This document shows positions 8,435 through 17,175 of a DNA stretch of 64,000 nucleotides, piece by piece. The DNA comes from Streptomyces lavendulae subsp. lavendulae (GTDB lineage: Bacteria > Actinomycetota > Actinomycetes > Streptomycetales > Streptomycetaceae). The stretch's first letter is position 1. The number at the start of each line of letters is the position of its first letter. The stretch covers positions 682,001 through 746,000 of the forward strand of contig NZ_CP024985.1 in NCBI RefSeq assembly GCF_002803845.1, in the 5' to 3' direction. The notes below the pieces were generated by a model. The model searched no databases and was not told where the DNA came from. It was given only the letters and a program-made list of their open reading frames with translations. The position numbers were made by a program, and so were the translations under genes.

Positions 8435-9052
8435 GTGCCCCCCGATACCCCCCGGCCCCTACGCGCCGACGCCGCGCGCAACGTCGAGAAGATCGTCCGG
8501 GCGGCCCGCGACGTGTACGCCGAGCAGGGGCCCGAAGCGCCGCTCGACGAGATCGCCCGGCGGGCCGGCGTGGGTATCGCGACCCTGTTCCGCCGGTTCC
8601 CCGACAAGGCGGCCCTGCTGCGGGCCGTGCTCGACCAGCAGTTCACCCAGGACGTCCTGCCCGTCATCGACCGCGCCCTCGTCGACGAGGACGCCCGCCG
8701 CGGGCTCACCACCGTGATCGAAGCCGCCCTGACCTCGGCGGCCGACGAGCACCACGTGCTCACCGCCGCGCGGAACGCCGGGGTCTTCACGGCGGAGACG
8801 AGCGCGCGCTTCTTCGACGCGCTCGACCCGCTGGTGGTCCGGGGCCAGCGGGACGGGGTGATCCGCGCGGACCTCGTGCCCGACGACGTGCAGCGGGTCA
8901 TGGGCATGCTCGTGAGCGTGCTGTGGACCATGGATCCGGCCGAGGGCGGCTGGCGCCGCTACGTGGCCCTGGTCCTGGACGGTCTGTCCCCCGCCGCGGC
9001 CAGTCCCCTGCCGAACCCCGCGCCCCCGCTGCTGCGCAGGCAGCAGGCCTGA
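8435..9052 (+). CDS. TetR/AcrR family regulator of the adjacent efflux gene
   Basis: A 205-residue TetR-type repressor. The HTH is RADAARNVEKIVRAARDVYA with recognition helix GVGIATLFRRFPDKAALLRA; a SBP/TetR_C-type helical domain follows. The start is GTG 8435, seven bases after a TAGGCT -10 box, which implies leaderless translation since no Shine-Dalgarno is present. Divergence from the MFS gene predicts that it senses an exported compound. Confidence 0.9.
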   Translation: MPPDTPRPLRADAARNVEKIVRAARDVYAEQGPEAPLDEIARRAGVGIATLFRRFPDKAALLRAVLDQQFTQDVLPVIDRALVDEDARRGLTTVIEAALTSAADEHHVLTAARNAGVFTAETSARFFDALDPLVVRGQRDGVIRADLVPDDVQRVMGMLVSVLWTMDPAEGGWRRYVALVLDGLSPAAASPLPNPAPPLLRRQQA

Positions 9053-9213
9053 GCCCGCCGGAGTCGGCCCGACTCGGTCCGACTCGGCCCGTCCGGCCGA
9101 GGGGCCTACGCTGGAATCGACGGCCGATTCGGCGAGCGGCCTCCGGCCGTCACCCGTGGGCACCTGCCCCTCCCCCTCCGCGCAGGTGCCCACACCCCCG
9201 CGCCGTCAGGGCC

Positions 9214-10371
9214 TCAGCGGTCCTTCTGCGCGTTGAGCCGGGCCGCCTGGCGGGTGAGGTGGTCGCGTTCGGCCAGGTTGGACGCCTTGCGGGCCGCCTC
9301 GGCGTACAGGCGCGCCGCCGTTGCCGGGTCGCCGTCGCGTTCGTGGAGGTAGGCCGCCACGGCGGTGTGCCGGGGCAGGGACTCGTCCAGGGCGGCCAGG
9401 GCCGTCAGACCGGCGCGCGGGCCGTCGGCCTCGCCGACGGCCACCGCGCGGTTGAGCCGGACGACCGGGCTGTCGGTCAGCCGGGCGAGCTCGTCGTACC
9501 ACTCGACGATTTGGACCCAGTCGGTTTCCGCGGCGGTCGGCGCGTCCGCGTGGAGCGCCGCGATCGCGGCCTGGGCCTGGTACTCGCCCAGCCGGTCGCG
9601 GGCGAGGGCCGTCTGCAGGATCCGCACGCCCTCGGCGATCGCCCGCGTGTCCCACCGGCGCCGGTCCTGCTCGGCGAGCGGGACCAGGCTGCCGTCGGGC
9701 GCGGTCCGCGCGGCCCGGCGGGCGTGGTGGAGCAGCATGAGGGCGAGCAGACCCGCGACCTCTGGGTGGTCGACCGCGTCCGCGAGCTGCCGGGTGAGGC
9801 GGATGGCCTCGGCGGCGAGGTCGAGGTCGCCGGAGTAGCCCTCGTTGAAGACCAGGTAGAGCACGCGCAGCACGGTGGAGACGTCGCCGGGCCGGTCCAG
9901 CCGCACGCCCGAGACGGTGCGCTTGGCCCGGCTGATCCGCTGCGCCATGGTCGCCTCGGGCACCAGGTAGGCCCCGGCGATCTGGCGGGTGGTGAGCCCG
10001 CCGACGGCGCGCAGCGTGAGGGCGACCGCCGATGACGGGGTCAGCGCGGGGTGGGCGCACAGGAAGTAGAGCCACAGGGTGTCGTCCGCCCCGGGTGCGG
10101 GCCCGGGCGGCGGCTCCCGGTCCACGCGCTCCTCGCGCCGCCGGCGCGTGGTGTCGGCCCTGGCGGCGTCGAGGAAGCGGCGCCAGGCGACGGTGACCAG
10201 CCAGCCCTTCGGGTCGCGCGGCGGGTCCGCCGGCCAGACGCGCACCGCCTCGACCAGGGCGTCCTGTACGGCGTCCTCGGCCGCCGCGAAGTCGGCTCCG
10301 CGGCGGACGAGGACGGCGAGCACGCCGGGCGTGAGGCTCCGGAGCCGGGCCTCGTCCATGGCAGGGGTCAC
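9214..10371 (-). CDS. ECF42-type RNA polymerase sigma factor with TPR-like C-terminal domain
   Basis: A 385-residue sigma-70 group 4 factor. The region 2 block is DFAAAEDAVQDALVEAVRVWP with PKGWLVTVAWRRFLDAARAD. Region 4 contains GLTTRQIAGAYLVPEATMAQRISRAKRTV. The long C-terminal part (about residues 180-385) is made of helical TPR-like repeats and carries LYLVFNEGY, the hallmark of ECF42. I set the start at GTG 10371: it overlaps the stop of the upstream DGPF gene as GTGA, giving translational coupling. ECF42 factors work with DGPF-domain partners instead of an anti-sigma factor, and no anti-sigma gene is present here. Confidence 0.92.
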   Translation of the reverse strand: MTPAMDEARLRSLTPGVLAVLVRRGADFAAAEDAVQDALVEAVRVWPADPPRDPKGWLVTVAWRRFLDAARADTTRRRREERVDREPPPGPAPGADDTLWLYFLCAHPALTPSSAVALTLRAVGGLTTRQIAGAYLVPEATMAQRISRAKRTVSGVRLDRPGDVSTVLRVLYLVFNEGYSGDLDLAAEAIRLTRQLADAVDHPEVAGLLALMLLHHARRAARTAPDGSLVPLAEQDRRRWDTRAIAEGVRILQTALARDRLGEYQAQAAIAALHADAPTAAETDWVQIVEWYDELARLTDSPVVRLNRAVAVGEADGPRAGLTALAALDESLPRHTAVAAYLHERDGDPATAARLYAEAARKASNLAERDHLTRQAARLNAQKDR

Positions 10372-10775
10372 TCCGTGATGGTGGGCGGGCAGACCAGGAA
10401 GGGGCGCAGTTCGAGCCACTCGTGGATGGGCTTGCCGCCCGCCCCGGGAGCGGCCGAGAGTTCCCCGGCCAGCTCGACGGCCCGTTCGTAGCTGTCGACG
10501 TCGATGATCATCCAGCCCGCGATGAGGTCCTTGGTCTCGGCGAAGGGGCCGTCGGTGACGGGCGGGCGGCCTTCGCCGTCGTAGCGGACGAAGGTGCCCT
10601 CGGGGGCGAGCGCCTGGCCGTCGACGAACTCGCCGGTCCCTTCGAGCCGGGCCGCGAAGTCGTTCATGTACCGCATGTGGTCCGAGATCTCCTCCGGGGT
10701 CCACTGGTCCATCGGTACGTCGTTGACCGGGGCCGGGGCGCCGCGGTAGTGCTTGAGCAGCAGGTACTTGGCCAT
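10368..10775 (-). CDS. YCII-related DGPF-domain protein, ECF42 partner
   Basis: A 135-residue ferredoxin-like YCII-fold protein. The namesake motif DGPF is at residues 75-78 within VTDGPFAETKDLIAGWMIID, and the N-terminal strand MAKYLLLKHY is typical. ATG 10775 is preceded by GGAGGAG; longer upstream starts lack homology. It overlaps the sigma factor start by 4 bp. In ECF42 systems the DGPF proteins are both neighbours and targets of the sigma factor, so this operon is probably autoregulated. Biochemical function unknown. Confidence 0.92.
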   Translation of the reverse strand: MAKYLLLKHYRGAPAPVNDVPMDQWTPEEISDHMRYMNDFAARLEGTGEFVDGQALAPEGTFVRYDGEGRPPVTDGPFAETKDLIAGWMIIDVDSYERAVELAGELSAAPGAGGKPIHEWLELRPFLVCPPTITE

Positions 10776-10958
10776 GATGGCTCTCCTCCGTGCGGTGCGG
10801 GTGCGACCCATTGTGGTCGCGTTCACTGCGGGGACGGAGCGGGGCACGGGTTCTCGACATCGCGGGCGGAATTTTTTTCCGGGCCCTGCCGGACGGTCCC
10901 CGGAGCGCGGTGCGCACCTGCGCCTCGGCGCCCTCCCGACGGCCGGGACCGGTCTCCT

Positions 10959-11366
10959 TCAGGCGCTGCCCGTCGGTGCCGCCACAGCGCGGCCCGCTGG
11001 GGCGTCCGCGCCGTGCGAGGCCGTGTCGATCACTTCGTCCAGGACGTCGCGGGAGCGGACCAGGTCGGCGATGAGGCGGTTGATCCGGTCGCGCTCCGCG
11101 GTAAGCTCGTCGACGAGCTGCGGGGTGGCGACCTCGCTCGGGCGGCCGTCCGTGTCCCGCATGCAGGGCAGCAGCTGGGCGATCTTCCTGCTGTTCAGGC
11201 CCGCGGCGTAGAGGGTCTGGATGCGGACGACGCGGTCGACCGCCCACTCGCCGTAGTCCCGGTGGCCGCCGGGAGTGCGCTCCGCGCGCAGCAGTTCCTG
11301 CGTCTCGTAGTAGCGCAGGGAACGCTCGCTCACCCCGCTGCGCCGTGCCAGTTCACCGATCCGCAT
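10959..11366 (-). CDS. MerR family transcriptional regulator
   Basis: A 135-residue MerR-type activator/repressor. The winged HTH starts at residue 2 (IGELARRSGVSERSLRYYE), the wing is GHRDYGEWAVDRV, and the long dimerisation helix LVDELTAERDRINRLIADLV follows. There is no obvious C-terminal metal-binding cysteine pair and only one Cys, so a small organic or stress signal is more likely than a metal. It is transcribed alone. Its own promoter region contains the palindrome TTGACGTCAA. Confidence 0.9.
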   Translation of the reverse strand: MRIGELARRSGVSERSLRYYETQELLRAERTPGGHRDYGEWAVDRVVRIQTLYAAGLNSRKIAQLLPCMRDTDGRPSEVATPQLVDELTAERDRINRLIADLVRSRDVLDEVIDTASHGADAPAGRAVAAPTGSA

Positions 11367-11408
11367 TCCCCACCCCGAAACCCCGAACGGCGCGACTCGA
11401 ACCTGCCC

Positions 11409-11418
11409 TTGACGTCAA
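11409..11418. promoter_or_regulatory. Palindrome upstream of merR-type gene
   Basis: TTGACGTCAA is a perfect 10-bp palindrome 42 bp upstream of the MerR start and could serve as -35 element and autoregulatory site. Confidence 0.4.
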
Positions 11419-11442
11419 CTTCTACCATGCCGCCACGAGTCG

Positions 11443-11847
11443 CTACGAGACGGCCGGGCGGGGGTAGCGGACCACGAGGAGGGCGTCCACGTCCTCCTCC
11501 GCCGCGCGGTACAGGTGTGGTACGTCGGCCGCCCAGTGGGCGTGTCCGCCCGGCCCGACCCGCCGGGGCGGCCCCGCGCGCTCGCCCACCCAGGCCGTTC
11601 CCCCCAGGACGACGATGCGCTCCGTCGCCCCGGCCGTGTGGCCGGCGGACTCCTGGACCGCTCCGGCGCGGATGCGGATCCGGTAGGTCTCCGTGACCGC
11701 CGCGGCGTCCTCGAAGCGCTCGGTGAGGACCGCGTGCACCGCCGCGCCCGACAGCTCCGCGGGCAGTCCCGTCGTGTGCAGCGCCGTGCTGAGCGGGAGC
11801 TCCAGGGCGGTCGTGAGGGCGTATCGCCGCACCCTATCGTTCCACAT
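11443..11847 (-). CDS. Small cupin-fold protein
   Basis: A 134-residue single-domain cupin-like protein. The C-terminal half has the second cupin motif pattern (GPGGHAHWAADVPHLYRAAE), resembling the sensor domain of XRE-cupin regulators, but no HTH is present. TERIVVLGGTAWVG is the preceding strand pair. The ATG at 11847 is inside the inverted repeat it shares with the divergent YbaK-like gene. It could be a metal-dependent enzyme or a ligand-binding protein; I cannot assign a substrate. Confidence 0.65.
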   Translation of the reverse strand: MWNDRVRRYALTTALELPLSTALHTTGLPAELSGAAVHAVLTERFEDAAAVTETYRIRIRAGAVQESAGHTAGATERIVVLGGTAWVGERAGPPRRVGPGGHAHWAADVPHLYRAAEEDVDALLVVRYPRPAVS

Positions 11848-11870
11848 ACAGAACGTTCTCTATGCGGAAC
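11839..11870. promoter_or_regulatory. 32-bp inverted repeat between divergent genes
   Basis: Two adjacent 16-mers, GTTCCACATACAGAAC (11839-11854) and GTTCTCTATGCGGAAC (11855-11870), are reverse complements at 14 of 16 positions. Each is itself a GTTC-N8-GAAC dyad. The element covers the start of the cupin gene and lies just before the YbaK start. Confidence 0.7.
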
Positions 11871-11891
11871 ATCCCGTCGGAGGAGCCCCCC

Positions 11892-12416
11892 GTGCAGCCC
11901 GAGCACCCCACCCCCGCCCTGCCCTCCCTGCCCGCCCGGTCCGCGCAGGTGGCCCGCGCCCTCGCCGAAGCCGGCGTCCCGGGCCGGGTGCGCCAACTCG
12001 ACCGGTCCGCCCGCACGGCCGCCGAAGCCGCCGAGGCGCTGGGGTGCGACATCGGGGCCATCGCCAACAGCCTGGTGTTCCTCTCGGGGGACGAGCCCGT
12101 CCTCGTCCTCACCAGCGGGCGGCACCGGGTCGACACCACCGCCCTCGCCGCCCGCTGGGGGCGCCCGGAACTCCGCCGCGCCACCGCCGAGCAGGTCCGC
12201 GAGGCCACGGGGCAGGCCATCGGAGGCGTCGCCCCCGTCGGACACCCGCGGGCCCTGCCCACCGTCGTCGACGAAGCGCTCACCGGCCACGCCCGGATCT
12301 GGGCGGCTGCGGGGACCCCGCACACGGTGTTCCCCACCACCGCCGACGAGTTGCTGCGGCTCACCGGCGGCCGCCTGCTGCCGGTCGGCCCGGGGACGGG
12401 CGCCGAACCGGCCTGA
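11892..12416 (+). CDS. YbaK/EbsC-family aminoacyl-tRNA deacylase
   Basis: A 174-residue trans-editing enzyme of the YbaK/ProX group, which hydrolyses mischarged aminoacyl-tRNA such as Cys-tRNA(Pro) or Ala-tRNA(Pro). Family blocks are AAEALGCDIGAIANSLVF, then VLVLTSGRHRVDTTAL, TGQAIGGVAPVGHP and the closing VVDEALTGHARIWAAAGTPH. GTG 11892 with GGAGGAG before it is preferred to ATG 11862, which falls inside the inverted repeat. It is divergent from the cupin gene. Confidence 0.85.
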   Translation: MQPEHPTPALPSLPARSAQVARALAEAGVPGRVRQLDRSARTAAEAAEALGCDIGAIANSLVFLSGDEPVLVLTSGRHRVDTTALAARWGRPELRRATAEQVREATGQAIGGVAPVGHPRALPTVVDEALTGHARIWAAAGTPHTVFPTTADELLRLTGGRLLPVGPGTGAEPA

Positions 12417-12471
12417 CCGCGGCCGCCGCGCACCGCGCGCGCCGCCCCAAGGGGCCGCCCATACTGAGGGG

Positions 12472-13686
12472 ATGAGGCGGACCCGTACGATGCTGCTGTG
12501 CGTCGCCGGCCTGCTGGGCACGGTCTTGCCGGCCGGGGCCGCCACAGGCCCGTCATCCGTCGCGCCCGCACCACCGGCGGCCTGCACCGCATCGCCGGGC
12601 CCGGCCCGGGGCGACGCGCTGAAGGTGCTCGCGACGGCCCGGCAGGCCCAGCGGGAGCTGGGGCTGAACTCCGTGGTGCTGCGGGTCTCCTCCGGCGGCC
12701 GGGAGGTGCTCACCACCGCGCTCGGGCAGTCGATGACGGGCGTACCGGCCGAACCGTCGATGCACTTCCGTACGGGGTCCGTCGCCATCGTCTACATGGG
12801 CATCGTCCTGCTCCAGCTCGTCGAGGAGGGCAGGGCCTCGCTCGACGACCCGGTGTCCCGCTGGCTGCCCGACGTACCGCACGGCTCGGAGATCACCCTG
12901 CGGATGCTCGGCAGCTCGACCTCCGGACTGCACGACTACGTGACCGACCCCGCCTTCCTCGCCGAGATCAAGGCCCGGCCGTTCCGCCAGTGGACGCCGG
13001 CCGAGGTCATCGGGATCGCGACGAAGCAGCCCCTCCTGTACCGGCCGGGGACCAACTGGAACTACTCGCACGCCAATTTCGCGATCCTCGGCGCCGCCCT
13101 GGAGAAGATCGGCGGGCTCCCGCTGGACCGCCTGCTCGCCCAGCGCGTGATGCGGCCGCTCGGGCTGGACCAGACCTCCAACCAGTACACACCGCAGATC
13201 CCGGAACCCGTCCTGCACGCCTTCACCTCCGAGCGCGGCACCTACGAGGAATCCACCTTCTGGAACCCGTCCTGGACCACGGCCCGCGGCGCGGTGCTGA
13301 CACAGGACATCTGCGACCTCGACCGGTCCGCGCGCGCCGTCGGGACCGGGGAGCTGCTGTCCGCCGGGTCCTTCCGGACGCAGCTCGATCCGGGGACCGT
13401 CGGCCTGGGCCACGCCACGCCTTCCTGCCCGCCCGGTGTCTGCCTGCTGACCAACACCGCGGCCCGGCACTTCGGCCTGGGCGTGATCGTTGTCGACGGC
13501 TGGATCCTGACGAACCCGTCGTTCTCGGGCTACGCGGCCATCCAGGCCTATCTGCCGGCGCGCGGACTGGCGATCTCCGTGTCCGTGACGAAGGGTCCCG
13601 GGAGCCCCGAGGGGAACTCGGCCCAGACCATCGCCGAGCGCATCTCCGCGGTGCTGGCCCCCGGGCAGGCCCTCAGCATGCCGTGA
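12472..13686 (+). CDS. Secreted serine-hydrolase-fold protein (class C beta-lactamase/DD-peptidase type), SxxK lysine absent
   Basis: A 404-residue exported protein with a cleavable signal peptide (MLLCVAGLLGTVLPAGAA core). The beta-lactamase/D-alanyl-D-alanine carboxypeptidase fold is clear: LQLVEEGRASLDDPVSRWLP, the STSGLHDYV block and Tyr198-Ser-His200 in WNYSHANFAILG. At the nucleophile, FRTGSVAI gives Ser103 but Ile106 where the general base lysine of SxxK should be. Activity may be altered or lost. A CATACT box at 12460-12465, six bases before the ATG, suggests a leaderless mRNA. The related gene at 45978 keeps the lysine. Confidence 0.85.
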   Translation: MRRTRTMLLCVAGLLGTVLPAGAATGPSSVAPAPPAACTASPGPARGDALKVLATARQAQRELGLNSVVLRVSSGGREVLTTALGQSMTGVPAEPSMHFRTGSVAIVYMGIVLLQLVEEGRASLDDPVSRWLPDVPHGSEITLRMLGSSTSGLHDYVTDPAFLAEIKARPFRQWTPAEVIGIATKQPLLYRPGTNWNYSHANFAILGAALEKIGGLPLDRLLAQRVMRPLGLDQTSNQYTPQIPEPVLHAFTSERGTYEESTFWNPSWTTARGAVLTQDICDLDRSARAVGTGELLSAGSFRTQLDPGTVGLGHATPSCPPGVCLLTNTAARHFGLGVIVVDGWILTNPSFSGYAAIQAYLPARGLAISVSVTKGPGSPEGNSAQTIAERISAVLAPGQALSMP

Positions 13687-13842
13687 GACGCCCGCACGAG
13701 CCCCGGCGCCGACCCCACCAGGCGTTCCGCCGGCCCGTGTGCGCCCGTTCGAGGCAGCCGGTATCGTCCGATATGTGCGATCCACCCGATCCGCGGCCCT
13801 GCCGGTCGGGCAGCCGTGGATGTCGGCGGAGGACGCGATCAC

Positions 13843-15435
13843 ATGGCCCATCACAGGATCAGCCCGAGGGGCACCCCTCCCAAGCGCCTCAAGGACCCGC
13901 ACTCCACCGTGTCCACCGCGGTGAACACGGTGGCCGTGGCCGCCCTGGTCCTCCTGGCGGGCGCAGGCGGCGCGACACCGGCCGGCGCCACGTCCCGGGC
14001 CGCGGCCCCCGCCGCGCGGTTCGTGCCCGGTCCCTGCCCTGCGACGCCCGAAGCCGTCGCCGCACTGGACGGCGCGAAGTGCGGTTTCCTGGAGGTCCCC
14101 GAGAACCGTTCGCGACCCTCCGCGCGCACCATCCGGCTCGCCGTCGCGGTCATTCCCGCCGCCTCCCCGAAGCCCGCCCAGGACCCGATCGTGTACATGG
14201 CAGGCGGTCCGGGAGGGGACGCGTTCGACGACATCTCCCTCCTCGTCGACGCCGGGGTCAACCGTGACCGCGACCTGATCGTCATGGCCCAGCGCGGGAA
14301 CCTCCACTCGCAGCCGAACCTCGCCTGCCCGGAGATCGACCGGGCCTCCGCCCGGGCCGTGGGCCTGCGCTACGACGACCCGTCGGCGCGGCGGCTCCTG
14401 GTGGGCGCGGCGAAGCAGTGCCGTGACCGCCTCGCCGCCGACGGCACCGACCTCGGCGCCTACAACACCGGCGAGAACGCGGCCGACTTCGCCGACCTGC
14501 GCACGGCGCTCGGCGTCCGCCAGTGGAACGTCTACTCCTACTCCTACGGCAGCGACCTCGCCCTCACCTACCTGCGCGAACACCCGCGGGGAATCCGCTC
14601 GGTGGCGCTCGACTCCGTCACGCCTCCGCAGGCCGTGAACCTGCCGTGGACGTGGAGCAGCGCCCGGGAGGGCGTCGACGCCGTCCTCGGCGCCTGCCGC
14701 GCGGAGCCCCGCTGCCAGGGCCGATACCCGGACGTGGCCCGTACGCTCACGGAGCAGGTCCGCAAGCTGGAGGCGCACCCCCTGACGCTCCACGCCGCTC
14801 CGCCGAGCGGCGGGAAGCCCGTGAAGGTCGTCCTCGACGGCGGGGCGCTGGTGAACCTGATCGTCGGCAACGGCGTGCGGCCGGCCGACCTCCCGGCGGC
14901 CCTCGACGAACTCGCCCGCGGGAATCCGCAACGCTTCGCGCGGGCCCGCGCGGCCGACGCGTACCCCGCCGTCGGCCGGACCGCACACGGCCTGACGGAG
15001 TCGGTGGCGTGCGGCGAATGGGCGCCGGGGTACACGCAGTCCCAGGTGCTGGACGCGGGGCGCGAGGCCTTCCCCGGCATGCCGGACACCGTACTGGCGC
15101 AGGCGCCGCAACTCCCCTTCCAGCGGGAGGTGTGCCGCGTCTGGAACGTTCCCGACCGGACCGCCGCCCAGCGGGTGGCCACGGTCAGCGCGGTGCCGGC
15201 GCTCGTCCTCTCGGGGACGTTCGACACGAAGACAGGGGCGAGTTGGGGCGCGCGCACCGCACGTGACCTGTCGCGCTCGACCGCCGTGCGGATCCCCGGG
15301 GTCGGGCACTTCGTCGTTCCCCAGTCGCCCTGCGCGCAGACCGTGCTGGCCTCGTTCTTCGCCCGCCCCACCGCACCCGACACCGGGTGCGTGGCCGGCC
15401 TCGCACCGAAGCCGTTCACGATCGCCCCGAAGTGA
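13843..15435 (+). CDS. Secreted S33 alpha/beta-hydrolase, tripeptidyl-aminopeptidase-like (copy 1)
   Basis: A 530-residue exported peptidase of the Tap/SlpD/SlpE group, expected to release short peptides from N-termini outside the cell. There is a signal region of about 50 residues, then an oxyanion segment YMAGGPGGDA at 118-127 and nucleophile Ser234 in SYSYG (the first Gly of GxSxG is Ser). Acid Asp lies in SGTFDTKTG and His in PGVGHFV, inside a C-terminal TAP-like domain with paired cysteines. ATG 13843 follows GGAGGAC. The gene is 12 bp upstream of a paralogue and co-transcribed with it. Confidence 0.9.
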   Translation: MAHHRISPRGTPPKRLKDPHSTVSTAVNTVAVAALVLLAGAGGATPAGATSRAAAPAARFVPGPCPATPEAVAALDGAKCGFLEVPENRSRPSARTIRLAVAVIPAASPKPAQDPIVYMAGGPGGDAFDDISLLVDAGVNRDRDLIVMAQRGNLHSQPNLACPEIDRASARAVGLRYDDPSARRLLVGAAKQCRDRLAADGTDLGAYNTGENAADFADLRTALGVRQWNVYSYSYGSDLALTYLREHPRGIRSVALDSVTPPQAVNLPWTWSSAREGVDAVLGACRAEPRCQGRYPDVARTLTEQVRKLEAHPLTLHAAPPSGGKPVKVVLDGGALVNLIVGNGVRPADLPAALDELARGNPQRFARARAADAYPAVGRTAHGLTESVACGEWAPGYTQSQVLDAGREAFPGMPDTVLAQAPQLPFQREVCRVWNVPDRTAAQRVATVSAVPALVLSGTFDTKTGASWGARTARDLSRSTAVRIPGVGHFVVPQSPCAQTVLASFFARPTAPDTGCVAGLAPKPFTIAPK

Positions 15436-15447
15436 CCGGGAGGCCTG

Positions 15448-17061
15448 ATGGGACCCACCGAAGCGCCCCGCCGCCGTCGCACGGGACGGCGTCTGCGTGC
15501 CGTACCGGCCGGGCTGGCGACCGGCATCCTCGTCACCGGCCTGGTGGCGGCTCCCGCCCACGGCACCGGAGCCGGCCCGGGTCCGGGCTCCGGTACGGCG
15601 ATCGGCACGACCCCGCGCACGGTCGGCGACGCCCACTACGAGCCGGGCCCCTGTCCGAAGACGCCGGAGCCGATCGCCGCCCTGAAGGGCGCCCGCTGCG
15701 GCACCCTGACCGTGCCCGAGAACCGTGCCGAACCCGGCGGCCGGAAGATCAGCCTCGGAGTTGCCGTCGTACCCGCGGTCTCGCAGCGGCCGAAGCCCGA
15801 CCCGGTGGTGTGGCTGGCCGGTGGCCCCGGCGACGATGCCGTCGGCGAGGCCCAGCTGGCGGTCGACGGCGGGATCAACCGCGACCGGGACCTCATCCTG
15901 ATGTCGCAGCGCGGCACGTACTCGGCCGACCCGGTGCTGACCTGCGCCAACATCGACGAGTTCGCCGCACGCTCGGTCGGCCTGGTCTACGACGCCCCGT
16001 CCACCGAGCGCCTGCACGTCGACGCCACGCGCACCTGCCGCGAGCAGTCGGTCGCCCGCGGCGCCGAACTCGGCGCCTACGACAGCACCGAGAGCGCCAC
16101 CGACTACGCGGACCTGCGCCTCGCGCTGGGCCTGCCGCAGTGGAACGTGTTCGGCATCTCCTACGGCACCGACCTGGCCCTCATCTACCTGCGTGACCAC
16201 CCCGAGGGGATCCGGTCCGTCGGCATCGACGGCGTCCTGCCGCCGTCCACCGCCGGCTCCGCCCTGACCTGGAGCAGCGCCCGCCAGGGCTTCGACGGCC
16301 TGTTCCGGGCCTGCGCGCAGCAGCCCGCCTGCGCCCGCCGCTACCCGGACCTCCCGGCCACCTTCGACCACCTGGTCCGCCAACTCGAAGCCGAGCCGGT
16401 CACCACCACCGTCAAGGTGCCGGGCCGTGCCCAGCCGGTGAAGGTCGTGCTCGACGGCGGGGCGCTGGTCAACTGGATGACCTCCGCCACCCACGTCGCG
16501 GCCGGCGTGCCCCTTTCCCTCGACGAGCTGGCCCACGGCAACCCGCGGCGGATCGCCGAGCAGTGGGCGGGCGCCAAATTCAGTCCCCAGGCGATCGGGC
16601 GGATCGCGCACGGGCTGGCGTTCGGGGTGTTCTGCCGGGAGTGGGTGCCCTTCGAGACCGAGGCCGACACCCTGCGGGCCGGACGGGCGGCGTTCCCGAC
16701 CTTCCCCCGCTCGGTCCAGGCCCAGGCTCCCCAGCTCACGTTCCTCCACGCCGACTGCGACGCCTGGAAGGTTCCCGCCGCACCGCGCTCGGTCCGCGAC
16801 GTCACGCGCAGCGACGTCCCCACCCTCGTGCTGTCGGGCGGGTTCGACTCACAGACCGGGGCCCGCAGCGGGGAGGTGGCCGCCCGCACCCTGAGCCGCG
16901 CCACGGTCGTCACCATCCCGTACGTCGCCCACGTGACGTACGCGTCGTCCCCGTGCGCGCAGGAGATCACGCTCTCGTTCCTGGACGCCCCGACGGCGCC
17001 GAAGACCGGGTGCGTCAGCGGCGTCCGGCCGCCCGCGTTCGACACGGGACCGCGCACCTGA
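15448..17061 (+). CDS. Secreted S33 alpha/beta-hydrolase, tripeptidyl-aminopeptidase-like (copy 2)
   Basis: A 537-residue tandem paralogue of the preceding gene. The signal peptide has an arginine-rich n-region (PRRRRTGRRLR). The canonical nucleophile is Ser238 in GISYG; the oxyanion block is LAGGPGDDA, the acid is in SGGFDSQTG and the His in YVAHVTY. The ends match copy 1 closely (both finish near TGCV), pointing to a tandem duplication with later divergence of the active-site neighbourhood. RBS GGGAGG. Confidence 0.9.
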   Translation: MGPTEAPRRRRTGRRLRAVPAGLATGILVTGLVAAPAHGTGAGPGPGSGTAIGTTPRTVGDAHYEPGPCPKTPEPIAALKGARCGTLTVPENRAEPGGRKISLGVAVVPAVSQRPKPDPVVWLAGGPGDDAVGEAQLAVDGGINRDRDLILMSQRGTYSADPVLTCANIDEFAARSVGLVYDAPSTERLHVDATRTCREQSVARGAELGAYDSTESATDYADLRLALGLPQWNVFGISYGTDLALIYLRDHPEGIRSVGIDGVLPPSTAGSALTWSSARQGFDGLFRACAQQPACARRYPDLPATFDHLVRQLEAEPVTTTVKVPGRAQPVKVVLDGGALVNWMTSATHVAAGVPLSLDELAHGNPRRIAEQWAGAKFSPQAIGRIAHGLAFGVFCREWVPFETEADTLRAGRAAFPTFPRSVQAQAPQLTFLHADCDAWKVPAAPRSVRDVTRSDVPTLVLSGGFDSQTGARSGEVAARTLSRATVVTIPYVAHVTYASSPCAQEITLSFLDAPTAPKTGCVSGVRPPAFDTGPRT

Positions 17062-17175
17062 CCTCCCGTGAACACCGTTGCCGGGAGGCGGATTTGGCCC
17101 GTCCCCGGCCGCGCGGCATGCTGATCCGGACTGCCGGGTCCGATCCGCGCAGCGGCCGGGGCGGGAGGGATCACG

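Noticed and set aside
12553..16749. A 1,398-codon open frame on the minus strand
   Set aside because: It is the antisense shadow of the serine hydrolase and the two S33 genes. The translation is low-complexity Gly/Arg/Val-rich and the real proteins are unmistakable on the plus strand.
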